Shown: piece after piece, positions 7,075-15,300 of the stretch
How positions within the stretch are numbered: position 1 is the stretch's first letter
Layout of the letters: every line of letters begins with the position of its first letter
Source: Microthrixaceae bacterium
GTDB taxonomy: Bacteria; Actinomycetota; Acidimicrobiia; Acidimicrobiales; Microtrichaceae
Assembly (NCBI GenBank): GCA_020439285.1
Contig: JAGQSZ010000010.1
Span: 1-33,148 of the forward strand
Reading direction: 5' to 3'
DNA: 33,148 nucleotides
Translations under genes and position numbers: made by a program
Notes under the pieces: model-generated
What the model saw: only the letters and a program-made list of their open reading frames with translations
Databases searched by the model: none
Told to the model about the DNA's origin: nothing

Positions 7075-7575
7075 CTAGCGGGTCTGACGCCGCTGGGCGA
7101 AGAAGGACACGAGCAACTCTGAGCAACGATCAGCGAGGACCCCGTGAGTGATCGCGAACTCGTGGTTCAAACGAGGGTCTGCCCCCAAGTTGTACAGCGA
7201 ACCAGTCGCTCCTGCCTTCATGTCGGGAGCCCCGTAGACCAGCCCTCCGATCCGTGACGCCCACAGCGCACCGCCACACATCGGGCAGGGCTCCAAGGTC
7301 ACCACGAGTAGACAGTCATCGAGTCGCCAGCGGCCCAGTTCGCTCGACGCATCCCGCAACGCGAGCACCTCGGCGTGTGCCGTCGGGTCGCCGGTCAACT
7401 CACGTTCGTTGTGGCGAGAGGCGATCACCCGGGGCTTGCTGGTGGGATCGGCAATGACGATGGCGCCGATCGGGACGTCGTCATGGTCGAGCGCACGTTC
7501 GGCCTCAGCGATCGCCAAACGCATCCAGTCCTCTTGTTGTGCGCGTGACGTCTTCGGCGGTTCCAGGGGATCCAT
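7075..7575 (-). CDS. tadA: tRNA-specific adenosine deaminase TadA
   Basis: A 166-residue cytidine/deoxycytidylate deaminase-fold protein. The zinc site is complete: His67-Ala-Glu69 (TAHAEVLAL) and Cys97-x2-Cys100 (EPCPMCGGA). The DVPIGAIV segment near residues 33-40 and the order of motifs match TadA, which converts A34 to inosine in tRNA-Arg(ACG) so that it reads CGN codons. It acts in the cytoplasm as a homodimer. The ATG lies six bases after TAGGTT with no Shine-Dalgarno, so translation is probably leaderless. The tRNA-Ser gene directly downstream is not its substrate but probably shares its transcript. Confidence 0.92.
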   Translation of the reverse strand: MDPLEPPKTSRAQQEDWMRLAIAEAERALDHDDVPIGAIVIADPTSKPRVIASRHNERELTGDPTAHAEVLALRDASSELGRWRLDDCLLVVTLEPCPMCGGALWASRIGGLVYGAPDMKAGATGSLYNLGADPRLNHEFAITHGVLADRCSELLVSFFAQRRQTR

Positions 7576-7581
7576 GGCTTG

Positions 7582-7587
7582 AACCTA
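7582..7587 (-). promoter_or_regulatory. -10 hexamer of the tadA-tRNA-Ser leaderless promoter
   Basis: Minus-strand TAGGTT, then CAAGCC, then the tadA ATG. It is the same hexamer and the same spacing as at 1422-1427. Confidence 0.5.
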
Positions 7588-7620
7588 CCGGTATGGCGGC
7601 GGGCGTCGCGCCTACGGGCT

Positions 7621-7680
7621 GCGCCTGCCCGTTCCCTCGCCGAACTTTGTTGCGCTGCCCGCTCCCTCGCCGAACTTTGT
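7621..7680. repeat. Two tandem 30-bp units
   Basis: Copies at 7621-7650 and 7651-7680 share CTGCCCG-y-TCCCTCGCCGAACTTTGT, 25 of the last 26 bases identical. The second copy runs directly into the hairpin at 7674-7719. The stretch 7576-7842 holds no gene I can support. Confidence 0.7.
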
Positions 7681-7719
7681 GGAGTTTCGGTTGGTGGGCA
7701 ACGCGAACTCCACAAAAGT
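7674..7719. other. Long hairpin upstream of the YceI gene
   Basis: ACTTTGTGGAGTT (7674-7686) pairs with AACTCCACAAAAGT (7706-7719) with one bulged base and a 19-base loop. It could be the tadA-side boundary, a REP-like element together with the tandem units, or a 5' leader structure. It lies more than 120 bases upstream of the start codon. Confidence 0.5.
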
Positions 7720-7842
7720 CGCCGGCAGAAGGCGGCGAACGGCGGCGGAAAGTAGGCACAAGGCGAAAATTCCCAAAAATCTGGAATAGATCCCCCGACA
7801 CCAGGTTAGAAGATATATCAACTACTTCTTGAAGGAGCCCTA

Positions 7843-8391
7843 ATGTCCAACGAAACCGCAACCCTCACCGGCAACTACGGAATCGATCCGAGTCACAGCC
7901 GCATCGGGTTCGTTGCTCGCCACGCCATGGTCACCAAGGTCCGTGGGACCTTCAACGAGTTCGAGGGCACCGGCTATTTCGATGCCGAGAATCCCACCAA
8001 CTCGCACCTTTCACTCACCATCAAGGCCGACAGCATCGACACCCGCAACGCCGATCGTGACGGCCACATCCGGTCGAGCGACTTCCTCGATCTGGAGAAC
8101 TACCCGACCATCACCTTCGTCTCCACCGGCGTCGAGAAGGTAGACGACGAGAACTACAACGTCACCGGTGACCTCACGGTTCGCGGCGTCACCAAGTCGC
8201 TCACCGTTCCCTTCGAGGTATCTGGTCCGGTCGTCGACCCGTGGGGCAACAGCCGTATAGGTCTCGAAGGCTCCGTCGTGGTCAACCGTAAGGACTGGGG
8301 CGTCAACTGGAACACCGTTCTCGAAGCCGGTGGCATGCTCGTGAGTGAGAAGGTCACGCTTGAGTTCGAGGTCGCAGCGGTCAAGTCCTAG
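7843..8391 (+). CDS. YceI family protein
   Basis: A 182-residue protein of the YceI lipocalin-like family, which forms a beta-barrel that binds isoprenoid or other amphipathic lipids. Characteristic pieces are YGIDPSHSRIGFVARHAMVTKVRGTF near the N-terminus, the DxRNADRDGHIRSSDFLD loop, and FEVSGPVVDPWGNSRIGLE. No signal peptide is present, so this version is probably cytoplasmic. AAGGAG at 7832-7837, five bases before the ATG, is a strong ribosome site. The ligand and physiological role are unknown. It is followed by a perfect inverted repeat at 8461-8497 that may terminate it. Confidence 0.88.
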   Translation: MSNETATLTGNYGIDPSHSRIGFVARHAMVTKVRGTFNEFEGTGYFDAENPTNSHLSLTIKADSIDTRNADRDGHIRSSDFLDLENYPTITFVSTGVEKVDDENYNVTGDLTVRGVTKSLTVPFEVSGPVVDPWGNSRIGLEGSVVVNRKDWGVNWNTVLEAGGMLVSEKVTLEFEVAAVKS

Positions 8392-8460
8392 GGCTGATCC
8401 TCCACACTCGACGCCGGTCGCAGGACCGCCAGAAGCGTCGACAATTCATAAGGGCTGAAT

Positions 8461-8497
8461 CTGTGCCGTGCCCGGTCACCCGCCGGTCACGGCACAG
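8461..8497 (+). terminator. Perfect 10-bp inverted repeat downstream of the YceI gene
   Basis: CTGTGCCGTG (8461-8470) and CACGGCACAG (8488-8497) enclose a 17-base loop. A T-run is missing. The right arm belongs to the duplicated segment that recurs before the pirin gene, while the left arm does not recur there. Confidence 0.45.
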
Positions 8498-8523
8498 TTC
8501 GTTCGTGATAGAGATGATCCATG
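8472..8523. repeat. Duplicated pirin upstream region, left copy
   Basis: These 52 bases match 10315-10366 at 49 positions, including the ATG of the pirin gene at the end. After the ATG weaker similarity continues (GAGCGGTGTGCAACGCG at about 8540 against GAGCGGTCCGGTATGCAACG at 10365). It looks like a decayed start of a pirin gene. Confidence 0.8.
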
Positions 8524-8585
8524 GCGCCTGACTTGGAGTGGAGCGGTGTGCAACGCGACGTGCTGCTTGAGTTGTCAGACGAGTA

Positions 8586-10235
8586 TCACGGTTCCCGGTA
8601 TTGGGCAGACCTTCGTGTCCCCTCCATTACGAGCTTTCCTTCCTTAGCCAGTCGTCGGAGGAGCCGTGAAGCTTGGTCGCCGGACAGTTGACAGAGCCTG
8701 GCGGCGTCACTTCTGGTGATCTTGTCGTGGTTGCGGACAAAGGTCATGATCATTTGCTCCTGTTGGATGCTGTCAAAACCCCGTGTTCGTACGTATTGAT
8801 CAGGTTGTCCAAGGGAGGAGTACATTGCTGCGGATAGATGGTAGGTGCGAGCCTTCCCTTCCCCTCGGGTCTCAAGAAGGCCCCTGCCCACCAAGTCATT
8901 AAGGACTACGCGTGCCTCGTCGTTTCGAATTCGCAGTAACTCTGCCGCCCGATGAGTTGTAATCCGCCCCTCATGGCGTACCTCATGAAGTAGTTGCAGC
9001 GTGGATAGCGAGATCGGTTCACCTTGACGTTGTTGGGCTGCAACAAACGCGGCCAACTCTCGGTCAGCTGGTCCCGGGTGTATGCGTACAACTACCCAAT
9101 CGGATGTGGATCTTCCGTAGTCGGGAGCAGAGCGACCGACTGCCAGCTGACTCCAGTAAACCTTGTTGATGCCTCTACCCGTCCTGTCCACGATGCCAGC
9201 GCGCTTGAATGCGTCTGCCAAGCGTGGATTGCGCGGATTTGGTGGAGCAGTGAGCAGATTCTCAATCGTGATTCCGCTCGGGAAACCGCCTGGGCTAGAG
9301 ATCTCCAGGACCGAATCTTCCAGCTTGACGCGGATCTGTCCAGATTGTGAATAGTCGCGATGTACGAGTGCGTTAGCGATTAATTCACGGAGGGTGGTGT
9401 CGGCAAACCGTGGCAAGCCAATCCTAAAGAAACCGTCCTGAAACTCCTCCTCTGGGTTGTATGGCCCTATTGCCTCGGTGAGATCCAGCATTGTCCTGAG
9501 GAGAGGCCGTCGCTCGATTCTGTTGATGCTCACCTCATGGCTGTTTAGAACTTGGAACGCTGACTCGTGAGTCGGCACGAAGCGCTGTATTGCGCTTTCG
9601 GTGCCGAACAACAACACGGCGCCGACCGCGAGTTCGCCTCCGGGCAGAGCAAATCCCAAGGCTTTGAGCAGGTCCAGGTCCGAGAGCGATCCGAGGACGT
9701 TGTCTCCCTGTGCACTTGCCATTCTTCGGAAGCCGGCTAGTTCGTTGGCATCTAGGTCATTCGTCGTTGCACCCGGGAGTGGTATGACCGAGATGTCGAC
9801 TGCGCCAATAGCTGCGGCGCGTCCCAGTTGCTCATGCGGTAGAAGCCCAACGCAATTCGGTCTCCCGTGTACGTCAATTACTCGTCGACGGTAGAGACCG
9901 CTGGTTGTTGACACTACTGATCGTGCGGACTCCACTGAGATTGCAACGATGTGCTTCCCATCGCTGTCAAGCACCTCAACGTTGACCCGCAGTGGAGGAG
10001 AGGTCTTGTTTGCGATCATCGCCGCTAAACGATCTGGATCGGTTGCTGTTCCATGAAGCGGTGGGGTTCCAACGATTTCCCCGTTGTCATCGACTCCGAG
10101 CAGCAACTGTCCACCAGAGGCATTGGCGAGACAAACCAATGCCTCTGTAATCCCCTTGTCATTTAGTGTCCGTTTGAACTCAACCGTAAGGGATTCGCCC
10201 TTGTCAGCTAGTTCACGCAACTTGTCTGCGTCCAC
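8586..10235 (-). CDS. Schlafen/AlbA_2-domain ATP-binding regulator
   Basis: A 549-residue protein. Residues 12-130 form an AlbA_2 (Schlafen-like) domain: ESLTVEFKRTLNDKGITEALVCLANASGGQLLLGVDDNG in family order. A central segment with LRELIANALVHRDYSQSGQIRV and ISSPGGFPSGI near 285-330 resembles the GHKL-type ATPase seen in this family, and two winged-helix regions follow (about 405-470 and 490-545). Proteins of this design are described as transcriptional regulators or defence-related. The GTG start lies six bases after TAAAGT. The gene is richer in A and T than both neighbours and sits between copies of a 52-bp duplication, signs of acquisition. Confidence 0.8.
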   Translation of the reverse strand: MDADKLRELADKGESLTVEFKRTLNDKGITEALVCLANASGGQLLLGVDDNGEIVGTPPLHGTATDPDRLAAMIANKTSPPLRVNVEVLDSDGKHIVAISVESARSVVSTTSGLYRRRVIDVHGRPNCVGLLPHEQLGRAAAIGAVDISVIPLPGATTNDLDANELAGFRRMASAQGDNVLGSLSDLDLLKALGFALPGGELAVGAVLLFGTESAIQRFVPTHESAFQVLNSHEVSINRIERRPLLRTMLDLTEAIGPYNPEEEFQDGFFRIGLPRFADTTLRELIANALVHRDYSQSGQIRVKLEDSVLEISSPGGFPSGITIENLLTAPPNPRNPRLADAFKRAGIVDRTGRGINKVYWSQLAVGRSAPDYGRSTSDWVVVRIHPGPADRELAAFVAAQQRQGEPISLSTLQLLHEVRHEGRITTHRAAELLRIRNDEARVVLNDLVGRGLLETRGEGKARTYHLSAAMYSSLGQPDQYVRTRGFDSIQQEQMIMTFVRNHDKITRSDAARLCQLSGDQASRLLRRLAKEGKLVMEGTRRSAQYREP

Positions 10236-10241
10236 ACCCAG

Positions 10242-10300
10242 ACTTTACGCACATATAGCGCATTGACAAACCAATAACGCATCGCGCAAACGAAATGCGC
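10242..10300 (-). promoter_or_regulatory. Leaderless promoter and inverted repeat upstream of the AlbA_2 gene
   Basis: Minus-strand TAAAGT (10242-10247) stands six bases before the GTG. Further upstream GCGCATT (10258-10264) and AATGCGC (10294-10300) form an inverted repeat inside a cluster of GCGCA motifs. This is a plausible operator for the encoded regulator; that link is inferred. Confidence 0.4.
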
Positions 10301-10314
10301 ACGGCGCGCAATGA

Positions 10315-10366
10315 CCGGTCACCTGCCGGTCACGGCACAGTTCGTCCGTGATAGAGATGACCCATG
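10315..10366. repeat. Duplicated pirin upstream region, right copy
   Basis: Matches 8472-8523 at 49 of 52 positions with a constant offset of 1843 bases. It is the native leader and start codon of the intact pirin gene and contains two GCCGGTCAC or CCGGTCAC units in tandem. Confidence 0.8.
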
Positions 10367-11296
10367 AGCGGTCCGGTATGCAACGCGCGAGAGGAAGCCG
10401 TGGACGCGACTGACGATCCCGAGGAATGCCGACTCGAGGTAACCGAGGGTCACGCTGCCCAGGTGGGAGCGATGGGCGTCAACCGACTGGTTCCCCGTCG
10501 CGCCCGGCGCACTGTCGGTGCGTGGTGTTTCGTCGATCACATGGGCCCAGCGCCCGTGACCGAAACGGTCGGGCTCGACGTCGGCCCTCATCCCCACATC
10601 GGTCTGCAGACCGTCACTTGGCTCTTCGAGGGATCCGTTGTGCACCGTGACAGCATGGGTTTCGAACAACTCATCCGGCCCGGTCAGCTCAACTTGATGA
10701 CCGCCGGACACGGCGTCTCCCATTCCGAGGAGACCCGTGGCATCTACGCCGGCGATCTGCACGGCATCCAGTTCTGGGTTGCTCAACCCGATTCGACCCG
10801 CAACGGCGAACCGGCTTTCGAGCATCACAGCGACCTTCCCCAATTGGACCTCGCCAACGGCACCGCAACCGTGATCATCGGCAGCGTCGGCGACGTCAGC
10901 TCGCCGGCGCGTCGAGACACCGACCACTCGGGTGCCGAACTCGATCTGCGACCCGGCGAATCGGTCGTTCCGCTCAGAGCGGATTACGAGTACGCGGTCG
11001 CTCTAGCGGACGGCGCAGTCACCATCGACGGGACGACCCTGACGCCGGGCAAGCTCGGGTACCTGGGGATTGGCCGCGATGAATTCGCCCTCACAGCCAC
11101 CGAAGCGACCCGCATGATGCTCTTCGGAGGAGTTCCACTCGAGGACGAACTCATCATGTGGTGGAACTACGTCGCCCGCACCCGTGACGAAATCACCGAC
11201 GCGCACAACAGTTGGACCAACGACGACGGTCGATTCGGCAAGGTTGCGTCGCCACTAGACCGGGTCGATGTCGACCCGCCGCTGTGGGCCCGATAG
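10364..11296 (+). CDS. Pirin family protein
   Basis: A 310-residue bicupin. The N-terminal cupin has GPHPHIGLQTVTWLFEG with metal ligands His76 and His78, and MTAGHGVSHSEE with His120 and Glu122; these equal the four iron ligands of human pirin. Pirins are iron proteins with quercetinase activity in some bacteria and regulatory roles in others; the role here is not shown. The C-terminal cupin (LRPGESVVPLRADYEYAVALADGAV) lacks ligands, as usual. A weak AGAGATGA precedes the ATG. The leader and start codon are duplicated at 8472-8523, so expression control may have been altered by the inserted regulator gene. Confidence 0.9.
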   Translation: MSGPVCNAREEAVDATDDPEECRLEVTEGHAAQVGAMGVNRLVPRRARRTVGAWCFVDHMGPAPVTETVGLDVGPHPHIGLQTVTWLFEGSVVHRDSMGFEQLIRPGQLNLMTAGHGVSHSEETRGIYAGDLHGIQFWVAQPDSTRNGEPAFEHHSDLPQLDLANGTATVIIGSVGDVSSPARRDTDHSGAELDLRPGESVVPLRADYEYAVALADGAVTIDGTTLTPGKLGYLGIGRDEFALTATEATRMMLFGGVPLEDELIMWWNYVARTRDEITDAHNSWTNDDGRFGKVASPLDRVDVDPPLWAR

Positions 11297-11628
11297 GCGA
11301 GCCGTTGCTGGTCGATGTCGACTTACACAATCCCGATTTCAGCGTGGTCCCAGAGATTCTTGAGCGATCGCTATCGCAGTTGAGGTAGGTGGGATTTCTA
11401 GTTGCCGCCGCGTGTAGCGCGTATAGGGGGTCTTACTCTCAACCTGTATGGGGGCCCTCCGGGCAGCCAGGGGTCAGGAGAATCATGGGCAGCGCGACGG
11501 CTGCGGCTCAGCCTCCCACTCTGACAGCGCGCGTCGAAGCCACATCGACGGGCGCCGAAGATGCGACGGCAGTTGACCGGGCTCGACACCTGCACTGCAT
11601 CGAGCGGTGAGAACAGGCAGATGGTAGA
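11297..11628. other. Gap with one possible small gene
   Basis: No recognised gene. The only candidate is ATG 11485 to 11610 on the plus strand (41 residues, AGGAG four bases before the ATG), with an alanine/threonine-rich product and no recognisable motif. I would not annotate it without conservation. Confidence 0.4.
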
Positions 11629-11630
11629 AT
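11625..11630 (+). promoter_or_regulatory. -10 hexamer of the AbrB/VapC operon
   Basis: TAGAAT is followed by seven bases and the ATG at 11638. It overlaps the in-frame ATG at 11629, so the downstream ATG is the better start. Confidence 0.5.
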
Positions 11631-11637
11631 GGCATCC

Positions 11638-11883
11638 ATGGTGGTAACGATCGATCGGGCCGGTCGAGTGGTGATCCCCAAGGAGATCAGGGACCGTCTC
11701 GACCTGACCGCTGACACCGAACTCAACATCGATGTTGAGGGCGACAGCATCCGTCTGGAACGGGTGGCTGGCCCCCAGCGTCGACTGGCCCGCACCAAGG
11801 ACGGCAGACCGTACTTTCCGGCCACCGGCCAGGTGTTGAGTGACCTGGAAGTCCAGCGACTCCGTGATGCCGACCAGCGCTGA
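11638..11883 (+). CDS. AbrB/MazE-type antitoxin (VapB)
   Basis: An 81-residue protein beginning MVVTIDRAGRVVIPKEIRDRL, the swapped-hairpin SpoVT/AbrB DNA-binding fold. Residues 45-81 form the toxin-binding tail with RPYFPATGQ. The start at 11638 is chosen because a -10 hexamer overlaps the alternative ATG nine bases upstream; the family pattern begins exactly here. The toxin gene starts inside the 3' end (17-base overlap), so the two are translationally coupled. It probably represses its own operon and neutralises the toxin next to it. Confidence 0.85.
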   Translation: MVVTIDRAGRVVIPKEIRDRLDLTADTELNIDVEGDSIRLERVAGPQRRLARTKDGRPYFPATGQVLSDLEVQRLRDADQR

Positions 11884-12298
11884 ATCGACCGCCAGTTTCG
11901 CTGTCGACACGAGCGTCGCCGTCGCATTTCTCGATGCAGCCCACTCGGCACACGACCGGTGTGTGAAGGAACTGAGCGGCAAACGACTCGCCTTGGCCGG
12001 CCACGCGGCGTTCGAGACGTTCTCGGTGTTGACCCGCATGCCCGGATCACTTCGGGTGCCACCCTCCGACGCGTTCGAAGCGCTCTCGGACGCGTTCCCA
12101 GAACCGTGTTGGCTCAACGCCAAACAACAACGATCACTCCTCGAACGACTCGGCACAGCAGGTATGGTCGGAGGAATGGTCTACGACGCTCTGGTCGGGG
12201 AAGCGGCCCGTGCCAACGGCCGAACGCTCATCACCCGTGATCGTCGTGCCATCGCCACCTACGACCTGCTCGGCGTCACCTACGCCGTGTTGGACTGA
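11867..12298 (+). CDS. PIN-domain ribonuclease toxin (VapC)
   Basis: A 143-residue PIN nuclease with the four acidic residues that bind the metal: Asp14 (FAVDTSVAVAFLD), Glu50 (HAAFETFSVLTR), Asp107 (VYDALVGEAA) and Asp125 (ITRDRRA). VapC toxins cut tRNA or rRNA at single sites; the target here is unknown. The ATG lies within the antitoxin gene, the usual layout. All catalytic residues are present and the frame is open, so it should be active. The next gene, the HIT-PLD-helicase, begins 23 bases after the stop on the same strand, which suggests one transcript. Confidence 0.88.
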   Translation: MPTSAESTASFAVDTSVAVAFLDAAHSAHDRCVKELSGKRLALAGHAAFETFSVLTRMPGSLRVPPSDAFEALSDAFPEPCWLNAKQQRSLLERLGTAGMVGGMVYDALVGEAARANGRTLITRDRRAIATYDLLGVTYAVLD

Positions 12299-12321
12299 GC
12301 CCCACGAGCCGCGGCGCTGAC

Positions 12322-15300
12322 ATGTCGGTGTTCTCCGAGATACCACCAACCGAGTGGATAGCGTCCAACAGATCCGGCTTCGCGATCCTTGACCGGTTCC
12401 CCGTAACCGAAGGCCACGCGCTCGTCATCTCCCGACGTGAGATCCCCACTTGGTGGGACGCCGCTCCCGACGAACAAGCCGACTTGATGGCACTCGTGGA
12501 CCAGGTCCGCACGATCCTCGATGAGCGTTACGCACCGGACGGCTACAACGTCGGGTTCAATGCCGGTTCGGCCGCCGGACAGACCGTCGATCACCTGCAC
12601 ATCCACATGATCCCACGCCATCACGGTGACATGGAGGACCCGCGGGGAGGTGTTCGCCATGTGATCCCCGAGCGGGGCAACTACATGGCGCCTCCGAGCG
12701 ACACCGCCAGACAACCGGCCGGGGAACCCACGTCGGGCACCCAGCGAGAACTGCTGTTGGTCGATTCGCTCGGTCCCCGCATGATGCGCCACGAACTAGA
12801 TGACGCTCTGCGTGACCCGGGTTTCGACCGTGTCGACCTGCTCGTCAGCTTCATCATGAAATCCGGGCTCGGTCTGATTCGTGAACGCTTGGACGAAGCA
12901 CTCGAACGCGGTGCTGTCGCCAGGGTTCTCACAACCGACTACCTGCATATCACCGACGCCGATGCGTTGGCACTGCTGTTGGATCTGCGTGAATCACATC
13001 ACGACTCGACAGGGAGTCTGGCGATCCGGGTGTTCTCCGATCCGCTCACCTCGTTCCACCCCAAGGCATATCTGTTCCATTCGAGCCGGACCAACGCAGC
13101 GCTCGGGTTCGTGGGTTCCAACAACCTGTCTCGCTCGGGAATCGACGGGGGAGTCGAATGGTCACTCGGGGTCGACAGCGTCCAACCGCTGGTGGCGAGC
13201 TTCGACCGATTGTGGAGCGATCCTCGCAGCCGACCCCTCAACCACGAATTCCTGCGCAGCTACCGCAACCAGTGGCGAGTGGCTCTCGCCCGTGAGGATC
13301 GCCCGGTCGAAGTCGACATCGAGTTGGAGGAACCGGCAGCACCGGTGGCACCGCGCCCTCTGCAACTCGAGGGACTCGAAGCGTTGAAGGCCACCCGGAA
13401 CGCGGGACACAACGCCGGACTGGTCGTGATGGCCACCGGACTCGGCAAGACCTGGCTCGCAGCTTTCGACTCGACAGCATTCATCGACTCAGATGCTCCC
13501 ATGGGAGCGCGCGACTCGGCCCCAGACGCTCCCGCGGGAGCGCGCGGCCGCATACTGTTCATCGCCCACCGCGAGGAGATCCTCACCCAGAGCCGTGACG
13601 TCTACCGGCAGGTGGCGCCTTCGCTCGAACTCGGGCTCTACAACGGATCTGAGAAACAACCGGATGCCGATGTCGTGTTCGCGTCCATCCAGACGATCTC
13701 ACGTCGGCTCGACCTGTTCGACCCCGATGAGTTCGACTACATCGTCATCGACGAGTTCCACCACGCCGCTGCTCCCAGCTACCGGCGGACCGTCGATCAC
13801 TTCACTCCCCGGTTCCTGTTGGGTCTGACCGCCACACCCGAGCGCATGGACGGCGCCGATCTACTCGCCCTGTGCGGCGACAACCTGGTCTTCGAGCGGG
13901 GACTCGTCGAAGGGATCAACAGGTCCGAACTGGTGCCCTTCCAGTACTGGGGTGTCGCCGACGTGGTCGACTACGAACCGATCCCGTGGCGCAGCGGCAG
14001 GTTCGATCCCCAAGCGCTCACCGAAGCGGTCGAGACCCGGGCGCGAGCCCAGCACTCTTTGGACCTGTGGCGCACGCGATGCAACAACCGCACCTTGGCG
14101 TTCTGTGTGTCGATCACTCACGCCGATTTCATGGCCGAGTACTTCAACGCTGCCGGAGTGCGATCGGTAGCGGTGCACAGTGGTCCGGATTCCTATTCAC
14201 GAGTCGATGCGATCAAGGGGTTGCGCACCGGAGAGATCCAAGTCGTGTTCACCGTCGATGTCTTCAACGAGGGCGTGGACATTCCCGAGATCGACTCGGT
14301 GATGATGCTCCGGCCGACGGGTTCGCCGGTGATCTTCTTGCAACAGCTCGGTCGTGGGTTGCGACTCAGCGACGGCAAGGACCACTTGACCGTGGTGGAC
14401 TTCGTCGGCAATCACTCGAGTTTCCTGATCGCACCAAGAGTCCTGGCGGGTCTGTCATCCAACCGCACACTGAGCCAGACAGACGTTGTGAGAGCGGTCC
14501 AACGAGGTGAGTTCGATCTGCCTGCTGGGTGTTCGGTCAACTTCGATCTGGAACTGGTCGACCTGTTCCAACGCCTCGTCGCTGCACGCCGGCAGACCAA
14601 GATCGGAGCACTCGCGAGCTACTGCTTGGAGATAGTGGACGAAACAGGTTTCCGGCCGAGCGCTGTGCAGGTGCACGCGGCTGGATTCGACCCGGCCGTC
14701 GCCCGAGCGAGCCACGGTGGATGGTTCTCCATGCTCGCCGATCTGGGCCTGCTCTCCGATGAGGAACAGGCGGTCGTCGACGCGCATGGATCGCTATTGC
14801 TCTCGATTGAGACCGAGTCGATCTCCAAGTCCTACAAACTGGTGACTCTTCGAGCGCTGATCGCGGATGGAACACTGCGGACCGGAACGACTGTCGATGC
14901 AGTGTCTGCTCGTTCGCACCGGTTGGTGTCGGGGGATCCGAGGCTTGTGCTGGACGTACGCAGCAAGTCCATTCCAGACCCGACGGTCGTGCCCATGAAT
15001 GAGTGGCGGAACTTCTGGCGCAAGAATCCGCTGGTCCACCTGGCGAAGCCAAAGGGCGAAGGCCCTGCCTTGTTCGACCTGGATGGCGACCGGTTCACGC
15101 CGAACTTCTCGGTCGATGAAGCGTCGGGCGAGACCTTCGACCAGATGGTCGGCGAGATCGTCGATTGGCGACTGGCCGGGTATCTGCTCGGGGGAAGTGC
15201 TGGTGCGGTTGAGGAGGATGACGTCGATGGTCCGGATGAAGAAGTCGAGGTCGATCCGGCGTATCGCTTGGACCGATACCCGGACGAGATGAATGCTCAT

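Noticed and set aside
8521-8585. A gene starting at the duplicated ATG 8521
   Set aside because: The frame soon runs into the 3' end of the opposite regulator gene; it is better explained as a decayed start of the pirin gene.
11389-11610. A 73-codon open frame
   Set aside because: The N-terminal part lacks any start signal and the composition is not protein-like; only the last 41 codons have a ribosome site, which is not enough.
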